From Epiperipatus broadwayi (lineage: Eukaryota; Onychophora; Udeonychophora; Euonychophora; Peripatidae), in the NCBI GenBank assembly GCA_028023455.1, contig JAQFVV010000032.1:746001-810000 (forward strand): DNA of 64,000 nt, in the 5' to 3' direction. The notes below the pieces were generated by a model. The model worked only from the letters and a program-made list of their open reading frames with translations. It was not told the DNA's origin and did not search any database. The translations under genes were made by a program, and so were the position numbers. Positions within the stretch are counted from its first letter, which is position 1. The number at the start of each line of letters is the position of its first letter. Shown piece after piece: positions 51,370-62,597 of the stretch.

Positions 51370-51425
51370 AGTTTCTAACTAACAATTTATTGTTGCATCT
51401 TATTGTCTTCAACAATATGCTAAAA
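51370..51425 (-). tRNA. trnF: mitochondrial tRNA-Phe-like sequence in NUMT
   Basis: On the minus strand, TATTG, loop TTGAAGA (anticodon GAA), CAATA, followed by AAGATG, the variable region typical of invertebrate mitochondrial trnF. Then comes a T-arm AACAA-TAAA-TTGTT. It directly follows the nad5 stop and may overlap it. I could not pair the acceptor stem. Nuclear copy, presumed not expressed. Confidence 0.55.
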
Positions 51426-51866
51426 GCTAATGATAAAAAAGAAAAATATAATAAATGAAACCATAATAATAATCCTAAATAAATATGTTTTTACTGAATT
51501 CTTCTGAATAATTTGTAATATCATAGATCCTTTTACCACAGTAATATATATATTTTGAGGTCCTATTGACTCAATTCATAAAGAATCAATTTTTTCAAAA
51601 GAAAATTTTCTTCATTTTATAATTAATTTTATAAACACTTGAGACCTAATTTTTGGAAAAAATCATATTTGAGAGAAAAAAAAATTTTTTTTTATTATAT
51701 CTTTCTTTAAAAAAAATTCTTTTTGAAAACTAAGTATATAGCCACCACCTACAAAAGTAATTATTAATGTTAAAATTTTTATTAAAAAAATTAATTCAAT
51801 ATGAATCACCCTTCTAAAAATTATCCATCTAAATACTGATCCGCCAATAACAGCCCCTAAGTCTCA
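51420..51866 (-). pseudogene. nad5: mitochondrial nad5 3' fragment (NUMT)
   Basis: Using the invertebrate mitochondrial code (TGA Trp, ATA Met, AGA/AGG Ser), 148 codons are open on the minus strand down to TAG at 51420-51422. Features include LGAVIGGSVFSWMIFSS, ILTLMITFVGGGYMLSF, MWFFPKISSQ and a hydrophobic C-terminus, matching the C-terminal part of NADH dehydrogenase subunit 5. Four TGA codons would be stops under the nuclear code. That no TAA or TAG occurs in so AT-rich a frame argues for true mitochondrial origin and little decay since transfer. Confidence 0.8.
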
Positions 51867-51871
51867 AAAAT

Positions 51872-53539
51872 GTTAAACAACATTTTGGTATTGGTAGGAA
51901 ATTTATATCTGCAATAAGAAAAAAAGATGGAATTATTACTAAAAAGAGAGATGACATCATGAAATTGGTAGAAGATTTTTATCAAGAATTATATAGTAAT
52001 AAAGAACAAGTACCTCCTATATCTATTACATCTTCCGAATTGCCCAGAATTTTAAATGAAGAAGAGAGACATGCAATTAAGTGTATGAAGAAAGGAAAGG
52101 CTCCAGGAAATGATGGAATTATAATTGATATATTAAAAGAAGCAGGTGAAGAAATAGAAACAATTTTAGCAAAGTTATATACCAAATGTCTAAATGATAA
52201 AGATGTACTGGAAGATTGGAAGAATGCAGTAATAATATTAATATTTAAAAAAGGTGATAAAGAAGATATTAGAAATTACAGACCTATCAGCCTTTTATCA
52301 GTTTTATATAAAAATTTTACCAAGATAATTACAACCAGGCTACAGAGAACTTTGGATTTCCACCAACCAAGAGAACAAGCTGGATTTAAAAGTGGTTTTA
52401 GTACAATAGATCATATCCAGGTATTGAGAGAAGTCATAGAAAGGTCAAACGAATATGAGTTGTCATTATGTTTTGGATTTGTAGATTATGAAAAGGCATT
52501 CGATTCTATACACATTTCTTCAGTGATTAAAGCATTGGATCATCAAGGTATAGATCCAGGATATTGTCATATTTTAAAGAATATTTATAAAAATGCAACA
52601 GCAACAATTAGATTACATAATGATACTGGAAAAATCAACATTGGGAAAGGTGTAAGACAAGGTGACTCCATATCTCCAAAACTCTTTACAGCAGTGCTGC
52701 AAGAAGTATTTTGTGGATTAAAATGGGAAACTAAAGGAGTGAAAGTAAATGGAGAGTATTTAAGTCATTTAGATTTCACAGATGATGTAGTTGTTTTTGC
52801 AAATAATGCTTCAGAGCTGCAGGAAATGTTGCAGGAGTTAGCAGATGAAAGTAGAAAAGTAGGACTAAAGATAAATGTTAAAAAGACTAAAGTAATGTTT
52901 AATCGATTTGCTCAAAATATGAAAATAAAGATTGATTATGAAGAATTAGAAGAAGTTAACAGTTACAAATACCTTGGTCAGATTATTAATACAGATGGAA
53001 ACATAATGGAGGGAATTAATCACAGAATTAAACTTGGTTGGAGTGCTTTTTGTAGAAATAACTTGATACTAAAAGGAAATATGCCTATGTGTTTGAAAAG
53101 GATGGTTTTTAACAAATGTGTTTTACCAGTTCTTACTTATGGATCTGAGACTTGGACACTTAATAGAAGAGCAATACAGAGACTTCAGACCACTCAAAGG
53201 AGTATGGAGAGATGTATGTTGGGAGTAACAAGAAGAGATCGAAAACGCAATGTATGGGTAAGACAACAAACAGGTGTTACTGACCTTATTGAAAAAATTA
53301 AAAGATTGAAATGGAGTTGGGCTGGACATATTGCTAGAATAGATGATAATAGATGGACAATTGAAATTTTAAACTGGATTCCAAGAGATTGTAAAAGACC
53401 CAGAAAGAGACCACATGTGAGATGGATGGATGAAATAAGAAAATGTGCAGGGGTGTTGTGGAGAAGAGAAGCTAAAGATCGGAGAAGATGGATTAAACTT
53501 GGAGAGACCTTCATCCTGCAGTGGATTGATAATGGTTGA
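51872..53539 (+). pseudogene. RTE ORF, C-terminal part: reverse transcriptase
   Basis: Continuous frame from VKQHFGIGRKF to the TGA at 53537-53539. RT blocks in order: GKAPGNDGIIIDILKEAG, NYRPISLLSVLYK, REQAGFKSGFSTIDHIQ, FVDYEKAFDSI (palm Asp), GVRQGDSISPKLF, HLDFTDDVVVFANN (catalytic box FTDD; both Asp kept, Ala usual at the second place), NSYKYLGQIINTDG and LTYGSETWTLNRR. The C-terminus RWMDEIRKCAGVLWRREAKD...W is the RTE signature tail. It copies element RNA at the nicked target. The RT half has no stop. It is inactive only because the insert and stop upstream separate it from the endonuclease. Confidence 0.92.
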
Positions 53540-53560
53540 TGATGATGATGATGATGATGA
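53537..53560 (+). repeat. (TGA)8 tail of the RTE element
   Basis: Eight TGA units, the first being the stop codon. RTE elements lack poly(A) and end in short tandem repeats. A (CA)n run follows at 53588-53600. Confidence 0.9.
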
Positions 53561-54129
53561 TTTCCGGTTAAAGGAATATATATGCTCACACACACACACA
53601 TAAATATTTCAGTTTAAAAGAAAATAATCAAAGAATACTACAATGAGTATTTTCAATAGAATTCAGTGATTTATACTATTATTAAGAACATTTACAATAG
53701 TAAACAGAAAATACATCTTAAGTGGCTGTGAAAATGTCTAATGGGATGATTTTATCTCTTTGATTTTTGTCTCTAATTTGTTTTTAAAAGTATTGAAATT
53801 TCTTGCATTATTATTGTAAGGATAAGTGTAAACCTGTGCACTATAATGCATATAATATAAATGTTGTACTTTTTTTTTTCATATTTCATAGCATCGTCCG
53901 AAAAAAGAAAAAAAAAGACTATAATTGAGCTTATAGTGGCATTCTTTTTCTGATATTTTTTTGTAATATAGGATTGAGTGTATTGTAGACTAAAGAATAT
54001 ATGTTTTTGGTTCTCTTCTGATCTGTGGAAGAACTCACATATAGTGTCAATATTAAGTATATTTCTCTTCTCTTTATGATTAAATTTACTTTGTATTGCA
54101 CAAGGGGAAATCCAAAAATAATCAAAATT
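53561..54129. other. AT-rich, no feature recognised
   Basis: Minus-strand frames here run past the end of the mariner pseudogene into AT-rich DNA. No separate feature. Confidence 0.5.
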
Positions 54130-54790
54130 TTGTAATAAAAAATGTGTATTTTGAGGTGACTTTATTAAATTTCTCTCAAAATATAGTCTATTTAATGCAA
54201 TACATTGGATTAAATATGGTTTGCCTTTTTTTAAAGTAGTCAAAAAACTCTTTCACAGTCATATCTTTTAACGACAACATGATTTTTTCTTTCATCGCTT
54301 GCAAAAATAATAGATATTTTTTCATTTGAGAGAATAAAAAGAAATTGTACAGACCAAGATTGTATGAATATAGCTGATATATAATCTGGGTCATGGTGAA
54401 ATTTATTAAAAATTGTTTCACTATCAAGATTTTGTGTGCTAGCATGCTCTTATGGTAAAGCTTATACTCCTCACTTTGCCACAAAATGGGATATTTACAT
54501 TTTACCAAATTATGCAAAAGTTTCAGAAATTGTAGATTTTAAACAACTGATCATTATAAATAAATTTTGAGTGAACAATGCCATTTGTGTCAAAAAAACA
54601 GCATTGTCTTGCTATTGGATCTTATTCAACATGCTTTTTGGAAATGTGATGAATTTGATATTTCCATTAAACTACTTGTAAACTTGTGTTTTTCAGGAGC
54701 AATTTGTTAGTAAGCTGATTCAAGCATTACAATTGTTTTCCCAGTCATTTTTCCTAAAAGAAAACAGACTGCCATATCCCAATTATGCAG
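54130..54790 (-). pseudogene. mariner-family transposase, decayed
   Basis: On the minus strand: GKMTGKTIVMLESAY (N-terminal helix-turn-helix region), then FFDTNGIVHSKF, KCKYPILWQSEEYKLYHKSM, LAHKILIVKQFL, NLGLYNFFLFSQMKKYL, and after a one-base slip IQCIALNRLYFERN. These match mariner blocks in order, including HHDNAPAH (here YHKSMLAH) and YSPDLAPCDFFLFPKMK. The first catalytic Asp region is deleted, the second Asp is lost and the third is Asn, so it is inactive. Terminal inverted repeats were not located. Confidence 0.8.
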
Positions 54791-55165
54791 CCATTAGAAA
54801 AATTGACAAATATTTGAAATGCACTTTACAAAAAAAATGTCATATATGATACCATGATTTTACATAGTCATGTCATTTGACAGACTGTTGCAGAAGGGTT
54901 CCCCCATTAGCAGACGTACCTACCAGAAAACAATTCTGGATAATTTTGGGCTCCATAATTTTTAATTTATTTATTAAAAATATAAGTTTGTAAATGAAAA
55001 ATAGTTTTTAAAATAACATTTTAACTTTAAAATATAAAAAAATAATAGTAAACTGAAATATCTAATTAGTATAATAGCTTTTGTTCTTTTGCTGTTGCTG
55101 ATAAAAATATTTTAATAAATTGAAGAAAATTCATTTTAACCTCTATTTCTAAGCCTCAAATAAAG
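54791..55165. other. AT-rich, no feature recognised
   Basis: About 375 bp between the mariner relic and the first SINE. A less AT-rich patch (54890-54925) contains GGGTTCCCCCATTAGCAGACG but no recognised feature. Confidence 0.5.
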
Positions 55166-55270
55166 TGTTGGTGGCCAAGTAGTTAGCACAGCCGCCTTAC
55201 AAGCAGTTGTTTCAGATTCGCTTCCCAGCCGGCGATGCTTTGACATCTGAAAAAAATAATAATAATAAAT
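55166..55270 (+). mobile_element. tRNA-derived SINE, copy 1
   Basis: GGTGGCCAAGTAGTTAGCAC resembles a tRNA box A and D-arm. CCGCCTTACAAGC resembles an anticodon arm with TAC (Val). GATTCGCTTCCCAGCC stands for box B and the T-arm. It is followed by GATGCTTTGACATCTGAAAAA and an A-rich tail. Too diverged to be a functional tRNA. Confidence 0.7.
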
Positions 55271-55726
55271 TCTTATTTAAAGCATAAAATGCTGTTTTAA
55301 AATTTAAATTTCACTTACTTATTATAAACAAGTGGCACAGTATTTATAAAGGTATCCCTTTTTCAGAAGGTATAACTTCTGCTTTAACATTATCATGTTT
55401 CTCTTGACTTGCTTTCTTAAAAACAATCATCTTAATAAAATGAAAAACTGCATGATTAGTGAGACTTTCCTTTAATATTAAATATAAATGCAAAGTGCTT
55501 TTAAATTATTAGTTGCTTTATATAGATTTGTTTATTTTAGGTTTTCTTGAGAAGGTCTGTTTGTTTTTATAGATGAAATCATAATTGTGAGAAATTTTTA
55601 TTAAATTTAATTTTGCTAGGATTCTATTATTATTTCATTTTGCTTTTAAATTCATATAAATAATATGTAAAAAAAATGTAAATAATGCTTTTATGTAATC
55701 AGTAACAGACAACTAAAAAGTAGAAT

Positions 55727-55824
55727 TGTGGTGGCCAAGTGGTCAGCACAGTTGCCTTACAAGCAGTTGTCCTGGGATCGTGGGTTTGCTTCTAGGCTGA
55801 TGCTATGACACATGAAAAAAAAAC
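55727..55824 (+). mobile_element. tRNA-derived SINE, copy 2
   Basis: Same layout as copy 1: GTGGCCAAGTGGTCAGCACA, GCCTTACAAGCAGTTGTCCT, GATGCTATGACACATG, A tail. Two copies of similar length, each ending in A-runs, support a short retroposon rather than tRNA genes. Confidence 0.75.
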
Positions 55825-55874
55825 TAAAAAGTAGAAAAATAACAAAGTAATCTAACTAAAAAATAGAAAAAAAA

Positions 55875-56150
55875 AACCCGAATCTCAGTTAATTTGCCGT
55901 TTTTGGAAAATATCAGAGATCTTGAAAATCTAAACTTGTTATAAAACAATTGAAAATAACATGAGTATCATCATTTCAAAAAGGCATTTGAGGTTCAAAT
56001 AAATCATAAAAATCAAAAAGGCCTCAAATGCTTGTATGAAACGACAATATTTCTGTAATTTCCAATTGTTTTATAACAAGTCTAGATTCTTAAGATGTCT
56101 GATATTTTCCATGAATGATAACATAATCGAGATTCAGATTTTTTTTTTTA
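55875..56150. repeat. foldback palindrome, ~120-bp arms
   Basis: The left arm contains CGAATCTCAG, GGAAAATATCAGAGATCTTG, CTTGTTATAAAACAATTG and GCATTTGAGG. The right arm has the reverse complements, ending CGAGATTCAGATT. An A-run precedes and a T-run follows. Non-coding. Confidence 0.85.
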
Positions 56151-56216
56151 CATTTTAGTCAGCTAGCATTTTACATAAAAGCATTATTTTTTTAAAAAAA
56201 AATACATATTATTTTA

Positions 56217-56959
56217 TTAAAACTTAAAAAATATTTTGATTTGCGAAGTTCAGATAGTTGAAAATTGAAATAAATTGAGCTACTGCTGAAACTCACTGCA
56301 CTCATTAAAATACCCATCCGACAGCCAATCAGATGTCATGATAGCCATCTAAACAACAATTAAACCTAAACACACAACAAAGATTTTATGAGAAAAGGGC
56401 AGCCACCCTTCTCTCAACTTTTCTTTCTATATATCTAAGCCAGTCATAAGTATTTAAGTTTGAAAGCTTGAAGCTTTAAATATCTTCACAAACAACTCAC
56501 CGAGTCTAAATCATAAACATACAATGTGAAATCTTATGATTTACTACATAGTTAGAATACATAACAAGCAGTAAAGTATGTAAATAATATTTTAATTTGC
56601 GAAGTGCAGATAGTTGAAAATTGAAATACTTTACTGCTTGTTATGTATTCTAAAAACTATTACATAGTAAATCATAGGATTTTGCATTGTATGTTTATGA
56701 TTTAGACTCAGTGAGTTGTTTGTGAAGATATTTAAAGCTTTAAGCTTTCAAACTTAAATACTTATAACTGGCTTAGATATATAGAAAGAAAAGTTGAGAG
56801 AAGGGTGGCTGCCCTTTTCTAATAAAATCTTTATGTGTTTAGGTTTGATTGTTGTTTAGATGGCTATCATGACATCTGATTGGCTATCAAATGGGTATTT
56901 TAACAGTGCAGTGAGTTTCAGCAGTAGCTCAATTTATTTCAATTTTAAAACTTAAAAAA
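56217..56959. repeat. large palindrome, ~315-bp arms, flanked by 15-bp direct repeat
   Basis: Left arm 56261-56577, right arm 56627-56945. They match closely, for example GAGCTACTGCTGAAACTCAC / GTGAGTTTCAGCAGTAGCTC. The loop (56588-56628) repeats, in the same orientation, the ~40 bp that lies just outside the left arm (56231-56270, GATTTGCGAAGT.CAGATAG). TTAAAACTTAAAAAA occurs on both outer edges (56217-56231, 56945-56959), like a target duplication. No coding frame. Confidence 0.9.
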
Positions 56960-59900
56960 GAAAATCTCAGCTAGAGCAAATTTCAAAAATGAGTACAGAC
57001 TGAAAAATATACAGAGCAACATGTTAATAAAAAAGCATATAATATGTAGAGAGAGTAAGAGATATAGTATTAAAAATGTAAATTAAAAAAAAATAATACA
57101 TATATTTAAAAATTAATTGTATGTTTTGAGAGAAAAAGTGTATGTATGCGCGCTACTCAGCGATTAAAATATCTCCCGTTCGAATGTATGTATGATTATG
57201 GTTTGTTACTAAATGGATTATATCTGTTGATTATTTTTTATAAAAATGAATAGATCTAAATCTACTTACTAATTATAGAAGTATTTTCCAGTCTAATTTA
57301 CTTCAATATAAAAAATAAATGTTAAAAAAACATTTTTTTTTTTTTTTGAGAAATTGATTTAAAAGTAAGTTTTAAATTTTACTCCTGTATTTATATATTC
57401 CATTTATTAATTAAACCATTGGATCAATAAACTTTCTAATAGAATTTAATCAATTTTCTTTCACACTAATCTTTTGAGGATTGTCAGATTATTCTGCAAT
57501 GAACACCGATGTTTGTTTTTTTTCAGACAATGTTTTTTACAAAAATATATAACACAAATTTGCATTAACTTTTATGTTAATTATATATGCAAAAAAATTC
57601 TCAACCAATTTATTTATATATATATAATAACGTGACGAAATATAAATATCTAATAAATGATTATTTAATTATTCCATTCATTTTTTTATAAAATAAAATT
57701 TAATCTTTAATTTATAGCAATGTGCAATAAATAAAATAATCGAATAACTTTATTTCTCGGGAACTCGTAAGAAGTTCGACGGAAGTGATAGAATTAGACG
57801 CGATCTATGGATTTAAGCTCTAGGATCAATTACTCTACTACTGCTTATCTTCCTTAAAAAAAGCTTTATCGTGATATATCAGAAAGTCAATAAATGCATA
57901 AAGCGATCCAAATTAATCATGCACTATATCGGAAAGATAAATAATTTTTAAAAATATTCAATATTAGATTTTATTTTGCACACATTAAACGGAATGATTA
58001 ATTACTCATTTATTATGTACGTAGGCATGTGTGCGCGTGTGTTTATTCACATAATCACCTCAATTTGAACTGCAGTAGTGAATTATTAGAATTATTCAAT
58101 CTAATTATGCCAATTTTTTTTTAACAATTAAACCATTATCATTAAAATATTTTTTCATACAATTTGAAGTAATATATTTTTTTTTTCAAATGATAATTTT
58201 GTTTTGTTTTTTCTGCCCCCTCTCCGTAAATTTGATAATCTTTTACCAACTATAAAATTCACATTATCTGCTACGATTTTAACTCATTTTTCTTCTTTTG
58301 ATACTTTGACCTTAACAAACACACAGGTAGAAATAAATTTTAAATGTAATTGCATTTTTTCCCAAAGAATAGAGAAAAAAGTAGTATTGAATAAGTTAAA
58401 TGAAGCAACGTAATGAGATGAAGCGGAAGATTGATAGACTTCAAATACATAATCATTTGTTAAAAGGTCATTTGCCAGGGAAAATTAAACTCTGTTTTAT
58501 TTTCTCTTAAATGACAAAAATGCTTTTTTTTTTTTCACGAATTTATAAAAATATTTTTTTTTCATTTTAGAGAAAAAGAATATTTAACACTTTGATTATC
58601 TTACTGGAGAAAATTATCTCCGAGTCTTAGCTCTGATTCTAAGAAACATTTTTAAATAGAAGATATCTTTTTTAAAAAAAGTCATGCTTTTTTGAGGGAT
58701 TATGGATCTATTTGATATTTTATTGAAACTATGGATCTTTTCTCATTATATAAGATTAATAAATAAATAAAAAACAATTTTATTTCTATAAAATTAATTG
58801 AAATATTAAAAAAAAACAAATGTGTAATATGCAATAATTTATATGCTACTTTACTAAAGTATTAAATAAAATAGAATTTTTCTCATAGTAAAAGAAAACT
58901 AAAGTTTTCTGAATATCACTCTCAATTGAGTAAAATATAAAATAAAATAAAGTTTGATCAATTAAATGGAATTGTTATCTCAATTTGCCACTAGGGTTCT
59001 TGAATGTCAGTAAAAGTATTAAATTTCATTAAGAAATTGGAAAATAAATTTGATTTCTTTTTTTATATATAATTTAAAGAGCTGGGGAAATTGCAGAATC
59101 TATGAAATAAGTTAACATTGGGAAATACTATTTAAAAGACGGAATTTAAATTTTTAATTTAACAAAAATTTTCAAATCTTTAAATAATAATTTATTTCAT
59201 TATAATTGATCAAGGATTGTTTGATTATTTGAAATCTTTTGACTGTGTAGACCATTTTAAAGTATAAAATGTCACAGAACATTTAGCTATTAAGATACTT
59301 TGTAAAATTTTGATTATGGCTACTACAGAACTGTGGTAAAGTCAGAAACCACAAACACAAATGGCTTCATAATATCCATTGGGATTATATTATCTTACCA
59401 AATCTATAAAATATTAAACATAGTTTTAATGTTCGAGAAGTAATAGCATTACAACATGGAATAGAAAGGTCAATAATCTCAGTACTTAGATATTAGGAAA
59501 TAAAGTAAAAAAGATTCAAATACTATAAAAGTGGTGGAAAGATAAGATAGCTGAGATGTGGAATAAGCATTAAAAAGATAAAAAGTGATTTCAAAGAGAT
59601 AATGAAATAATAATGAAAGTGATATATAATATAAATCTGAACAAATTCATCATAGAATTGTAATAAGTACAGTTGCTTTTAGTCCAATATTCAAACACAG
59701 AAATGTCTCAAGTGAGAAATGCTCTCATACTAATGTTTTGTTTTATTTTTTGATGTTAATATATGTTCAGAATATTAAAATTTTATATAAAAATGACAAA
59801 AAAAGATGTATTTGAAATGTTAACACAACAATAAAAAACAAACCAATAAATTATTTACCTAAAAACTAAATGCCTTCTAAAACCAAAATTATTACAATTT

Positions 59901-61489
59901 TGAAACATTATAAAAGTTGATGGTTTATTGAAAAAATATGATGTTTGGGTGAAATTGAAGACAAAAAATGTCAAGACATTTATTAATAAAATGATTAAAA
60001 TATACATAGGAGGCCTTAAAGTTATGCCTGAAGAAACAGCAGTAAGTAACACTTTTAATCAAAATGTCATACTTCATTTGTGATTATTTTTATCAATTTT
60101 CATTTTGAGTATAATAATCATAAAAACTATTTCTATATTTCTATTACTTTGAACACATTTTAAAGCTCAGACTATTAAAATCAGCAGTATTAAAAATATC
60201 TGAGAAATATCATTGTTTTGTTGTTTTGTTTTTTTTTTTGTTTATTGCTAGATAAAATATTTCTTGTAAATCTAAAAATTATTTAATTATTTAAGAATAA
60301 TTATTTCAGAAATAACATAGTTTTCCATGATAGTTTTTTTTTCTACTAATTTTCATTTTACTATTTTATTCTATTTGCAACTAATAGAGCAATAATCAAA
60401 ACAAACTCCTATAATTGATAGCAATCTAGTTTCTTTATTATATTAGTTAATACTTTACTGTTTAGAATTCTATTTAAATAATTTATTAATTACCACAAAA
60501 ATGCCTCTCGTTTTAGAGCAGTTTAACTGTAATTTTAAAATGCCCTGTGTGAAAATGCTTTTTTTTTTCTAAGATAAAAATGCTTTATTATTGGCTTTGT
60601 ATGAGTAAGTTGAATAATTTCATCCAGTATTCCATCAACATTCACAACATTGTTTTTTTTTTCATGTTTTGTTTATTATAAGTCCTATTTCATTTGCACC
60701 TCCAATATTATACCTCCATAGTAAAAAAATATATCCAGATTTCTAATTAATTGCTTCTTTTTCAATGTTTAATGGTGATACATTTTATAAAAATTATTTC
60801 TTCTTTGAATTCATGTGATATTTATGAATTTGAAATGGGTCTGTAATTATAGGTGGCACAAATTTAATCAACACTGTATCCTATTGAAGATTTAAAATTC
60901 TAAGATTCTTAACATCCTTTTATTTCTGTTGCTAATTGCTGCTTTAGTAAATGATTGGCAGCTTCATAAAAAATGAGAGCCACAATTTCTTATTACCTCC
61001 CATGTGAATGTACAAACAATAAACCTTTATGGACATACTTACAACATATGTTATCCATTAAAAAATAGATGTTGTGTCATGAAAAAACAGCATATTGTTT
61101 TTAAATGCTTTTATTTATTCTGTTTGATTGGGTCAAATCTTGAAAATGATTTTTAACATACTTCTACAGACTCAATTTTATTCAAATTTTGTATATGTTT
61201 GATTTTGGTGTCAATGCAATATAATGATGTCATTCTTTAGGATTGTTTAACTAATAATGTTGGAAGGCCACATTTTAAATTGCATTTAAATGGGTTTGGT
61301 GTGATATTTGTTAAGAATATACTTTTATTTAATTCAGGAAATAAATATAAAAAAAGAATGAAAGAAAGGATGAAATCTTAATTTTTCTTTGATTGTTTAC
61401 ATAAATTTCATTTTTTAAACTGTTTTCTTTATAAAAACAAAAATCTTGTAACCAATTTTATTATGTATTCTCAAATATTAAACAATAAA
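56960..61489. other. AT-rich intergenic DNA, no supported gene
   Basis: About 4.5 kb. A pocket at 57750-57850 (CTCGGGAACTCGTAAG...GACGCGATC) has richer composition, but no frame or RNA structure that I can name. Frames at 58204-58413 and 59855-60052 are low-complexity. Many T-runs. Confidence 0.5.
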
Positions 61490-61810
61490 AAATATAATAT
61501 AAAAAAATATTTTTATTTAATTTGAAGACTAATGCACTAAAAAGCAAAAAAAATATTTTTTTTCTTGGATTATGATTTTGATTATTATATGTAACTTTAA
61601 AAAAATATGGGACATTCATAAATTAATTAGTTCAAACAATAATAGAGTATTTAGTTTGATAAAAAATTGTATTGCTTGAATTAATTTATGGATGTCACAT
61701 ACTTTTACTTAAAGTTACATATAACAACCAAAATTGTGATCTAAGAAAACAATTTTATTTTTTTTTGCTTTAAAGCATTTTTAAATAAATATTTTTATAT
61801 ATTTCTTTTT
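61490..61810. repeat. foldback element, ~130-bp arms
   Basis: Left arm: GATTATTATATGTAACTTTAA and CATAAATTAATTAGTTCAA. Right arm: TTGAATTAATTTATGGATG and AAAGTTACATATAACAACC. The outer part pairs AAAGCAAAAAAAA with TTTTTTTTTGCTTT, with weaker pairing beyond. The centre is about 30 bp. A non-autonomous TIR element, non-coding. Confidence 0.8.
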
Positions 61811-62253
61811 AAACTCAAAGGTGATAATCAATATAACCCCCATATTGCCTAACATTTCTAAGAGTGTTCACCATGTAGTCATTTTGATGGAAATTATAGT
61901 TACAAAGTCAAGTTTATATAAAATTTACATTAAGAATTTGCCCAGATTATTTTCTTCAAGGCCTCGATGAAGAATCAAAGGTCTTCTTTCAGTTTAATTA
62001 TAAAATTCTGATTTCCAATTCACTTAAAATGTATATCAGAAGCACAGATTGCTTAATAATATATTTGTTAAAATGAATTTGATTACCAATTCTGTATGTG
62101 AAAAAGATTGCCTTCCATGTAATGATACAAGATGTCTTACATACAAACATATTATTGTGACAATGATTTCCAAATCACTAGTAATAGTTTTAAATGGTAT
62201 ACCCGTAATTACATCAATTGTAAAAGTGTAAATTTAATATATTTAATAGATTG

Positions 62254-62597
62254 ACCTTTAGGTCAACATGGGTGTGACAATAATCTCGGCCTAAGTGTGG
62301 CCCTTGAGCATTTCATCATCAGATTTTCAATTGGATGGACAGTTGAAAAGTTGGAGTGTGGAGTACATTGAAGCCTGTCCATTAAAGTAGGAGGATTTGT
62401 TATCTTAATATATATCTGATCACTTGTAGCATATATGTGTAGAGATGGTAATCTGGACCAACTGATGATTGCTGTTTTAGCATGAAATATGTATATTGGT
62501 GATTATTTGTCTTTTCAACATATGTGTGTTCAGGTGTATCAGTGTTATGAGATAGTGTGGAGAGAGGTGGGTCATGTGAAAGTCTGTGCTCATACCC
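62254..62597 (+). repeat. dispersed ~345-bp repeat, copy 2
   Basis: Full-length partner of 29877-30220 in the same orientation, with scattered substitutions and few indels. The frame at 62489-62671 starts inside it and is not a gene. Confidence 0.85.

Larger units (their letters stand above)
50641..51871 (-). mobile_element. nuclear mitochondrial DNA insertion (NUMT) inside the LINE
   Basis: The LINE frame breaks after ...AYEI and resumes at 51872 with VKQHFGIGRKFISAIRKKDG, as expected if nothing was lost. The intervening 1.23 kb carries, on the minus strand, the 3' end of mitochondrial nad5, a tRNA-Phe-like sequence, a second tRNA-like hairpin, and an AT-rich region with two perfect hairpins, plausibly a control region. 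The order nad5-trnF on one strand is widespread in invertebrate mitochondria. The left ~300 bp are AT-rich and only presumed mitochondrial. Confidence 0.75.
49397..53560 (+). mobile_element. RTE-type non-LTR retrotransposon, near full length, split by mitochondrial insert
   Basis: It starts with a GC-richer leader (GGCAGCGGTTGGTGGCCGAA). One ORF with AP endonuclease then reverse transcriptase follows. It ends in TGA repeats (53537-53560) right after the stop codon, a short-repeat tail as in RTE elements. Coding text is well preserved: one premature stop (49695-49697) and one large insertion (about 50641-51871). Without the insert the element would be about 2.9 kb. Confidence 0.9.

Noticed and set aside
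53123-53601. Minus-strand frames with a His-rich run
   Set aside because: Antisense shadows of the RTE reverse transcriptase; the His run is the TGA tail read backwards.
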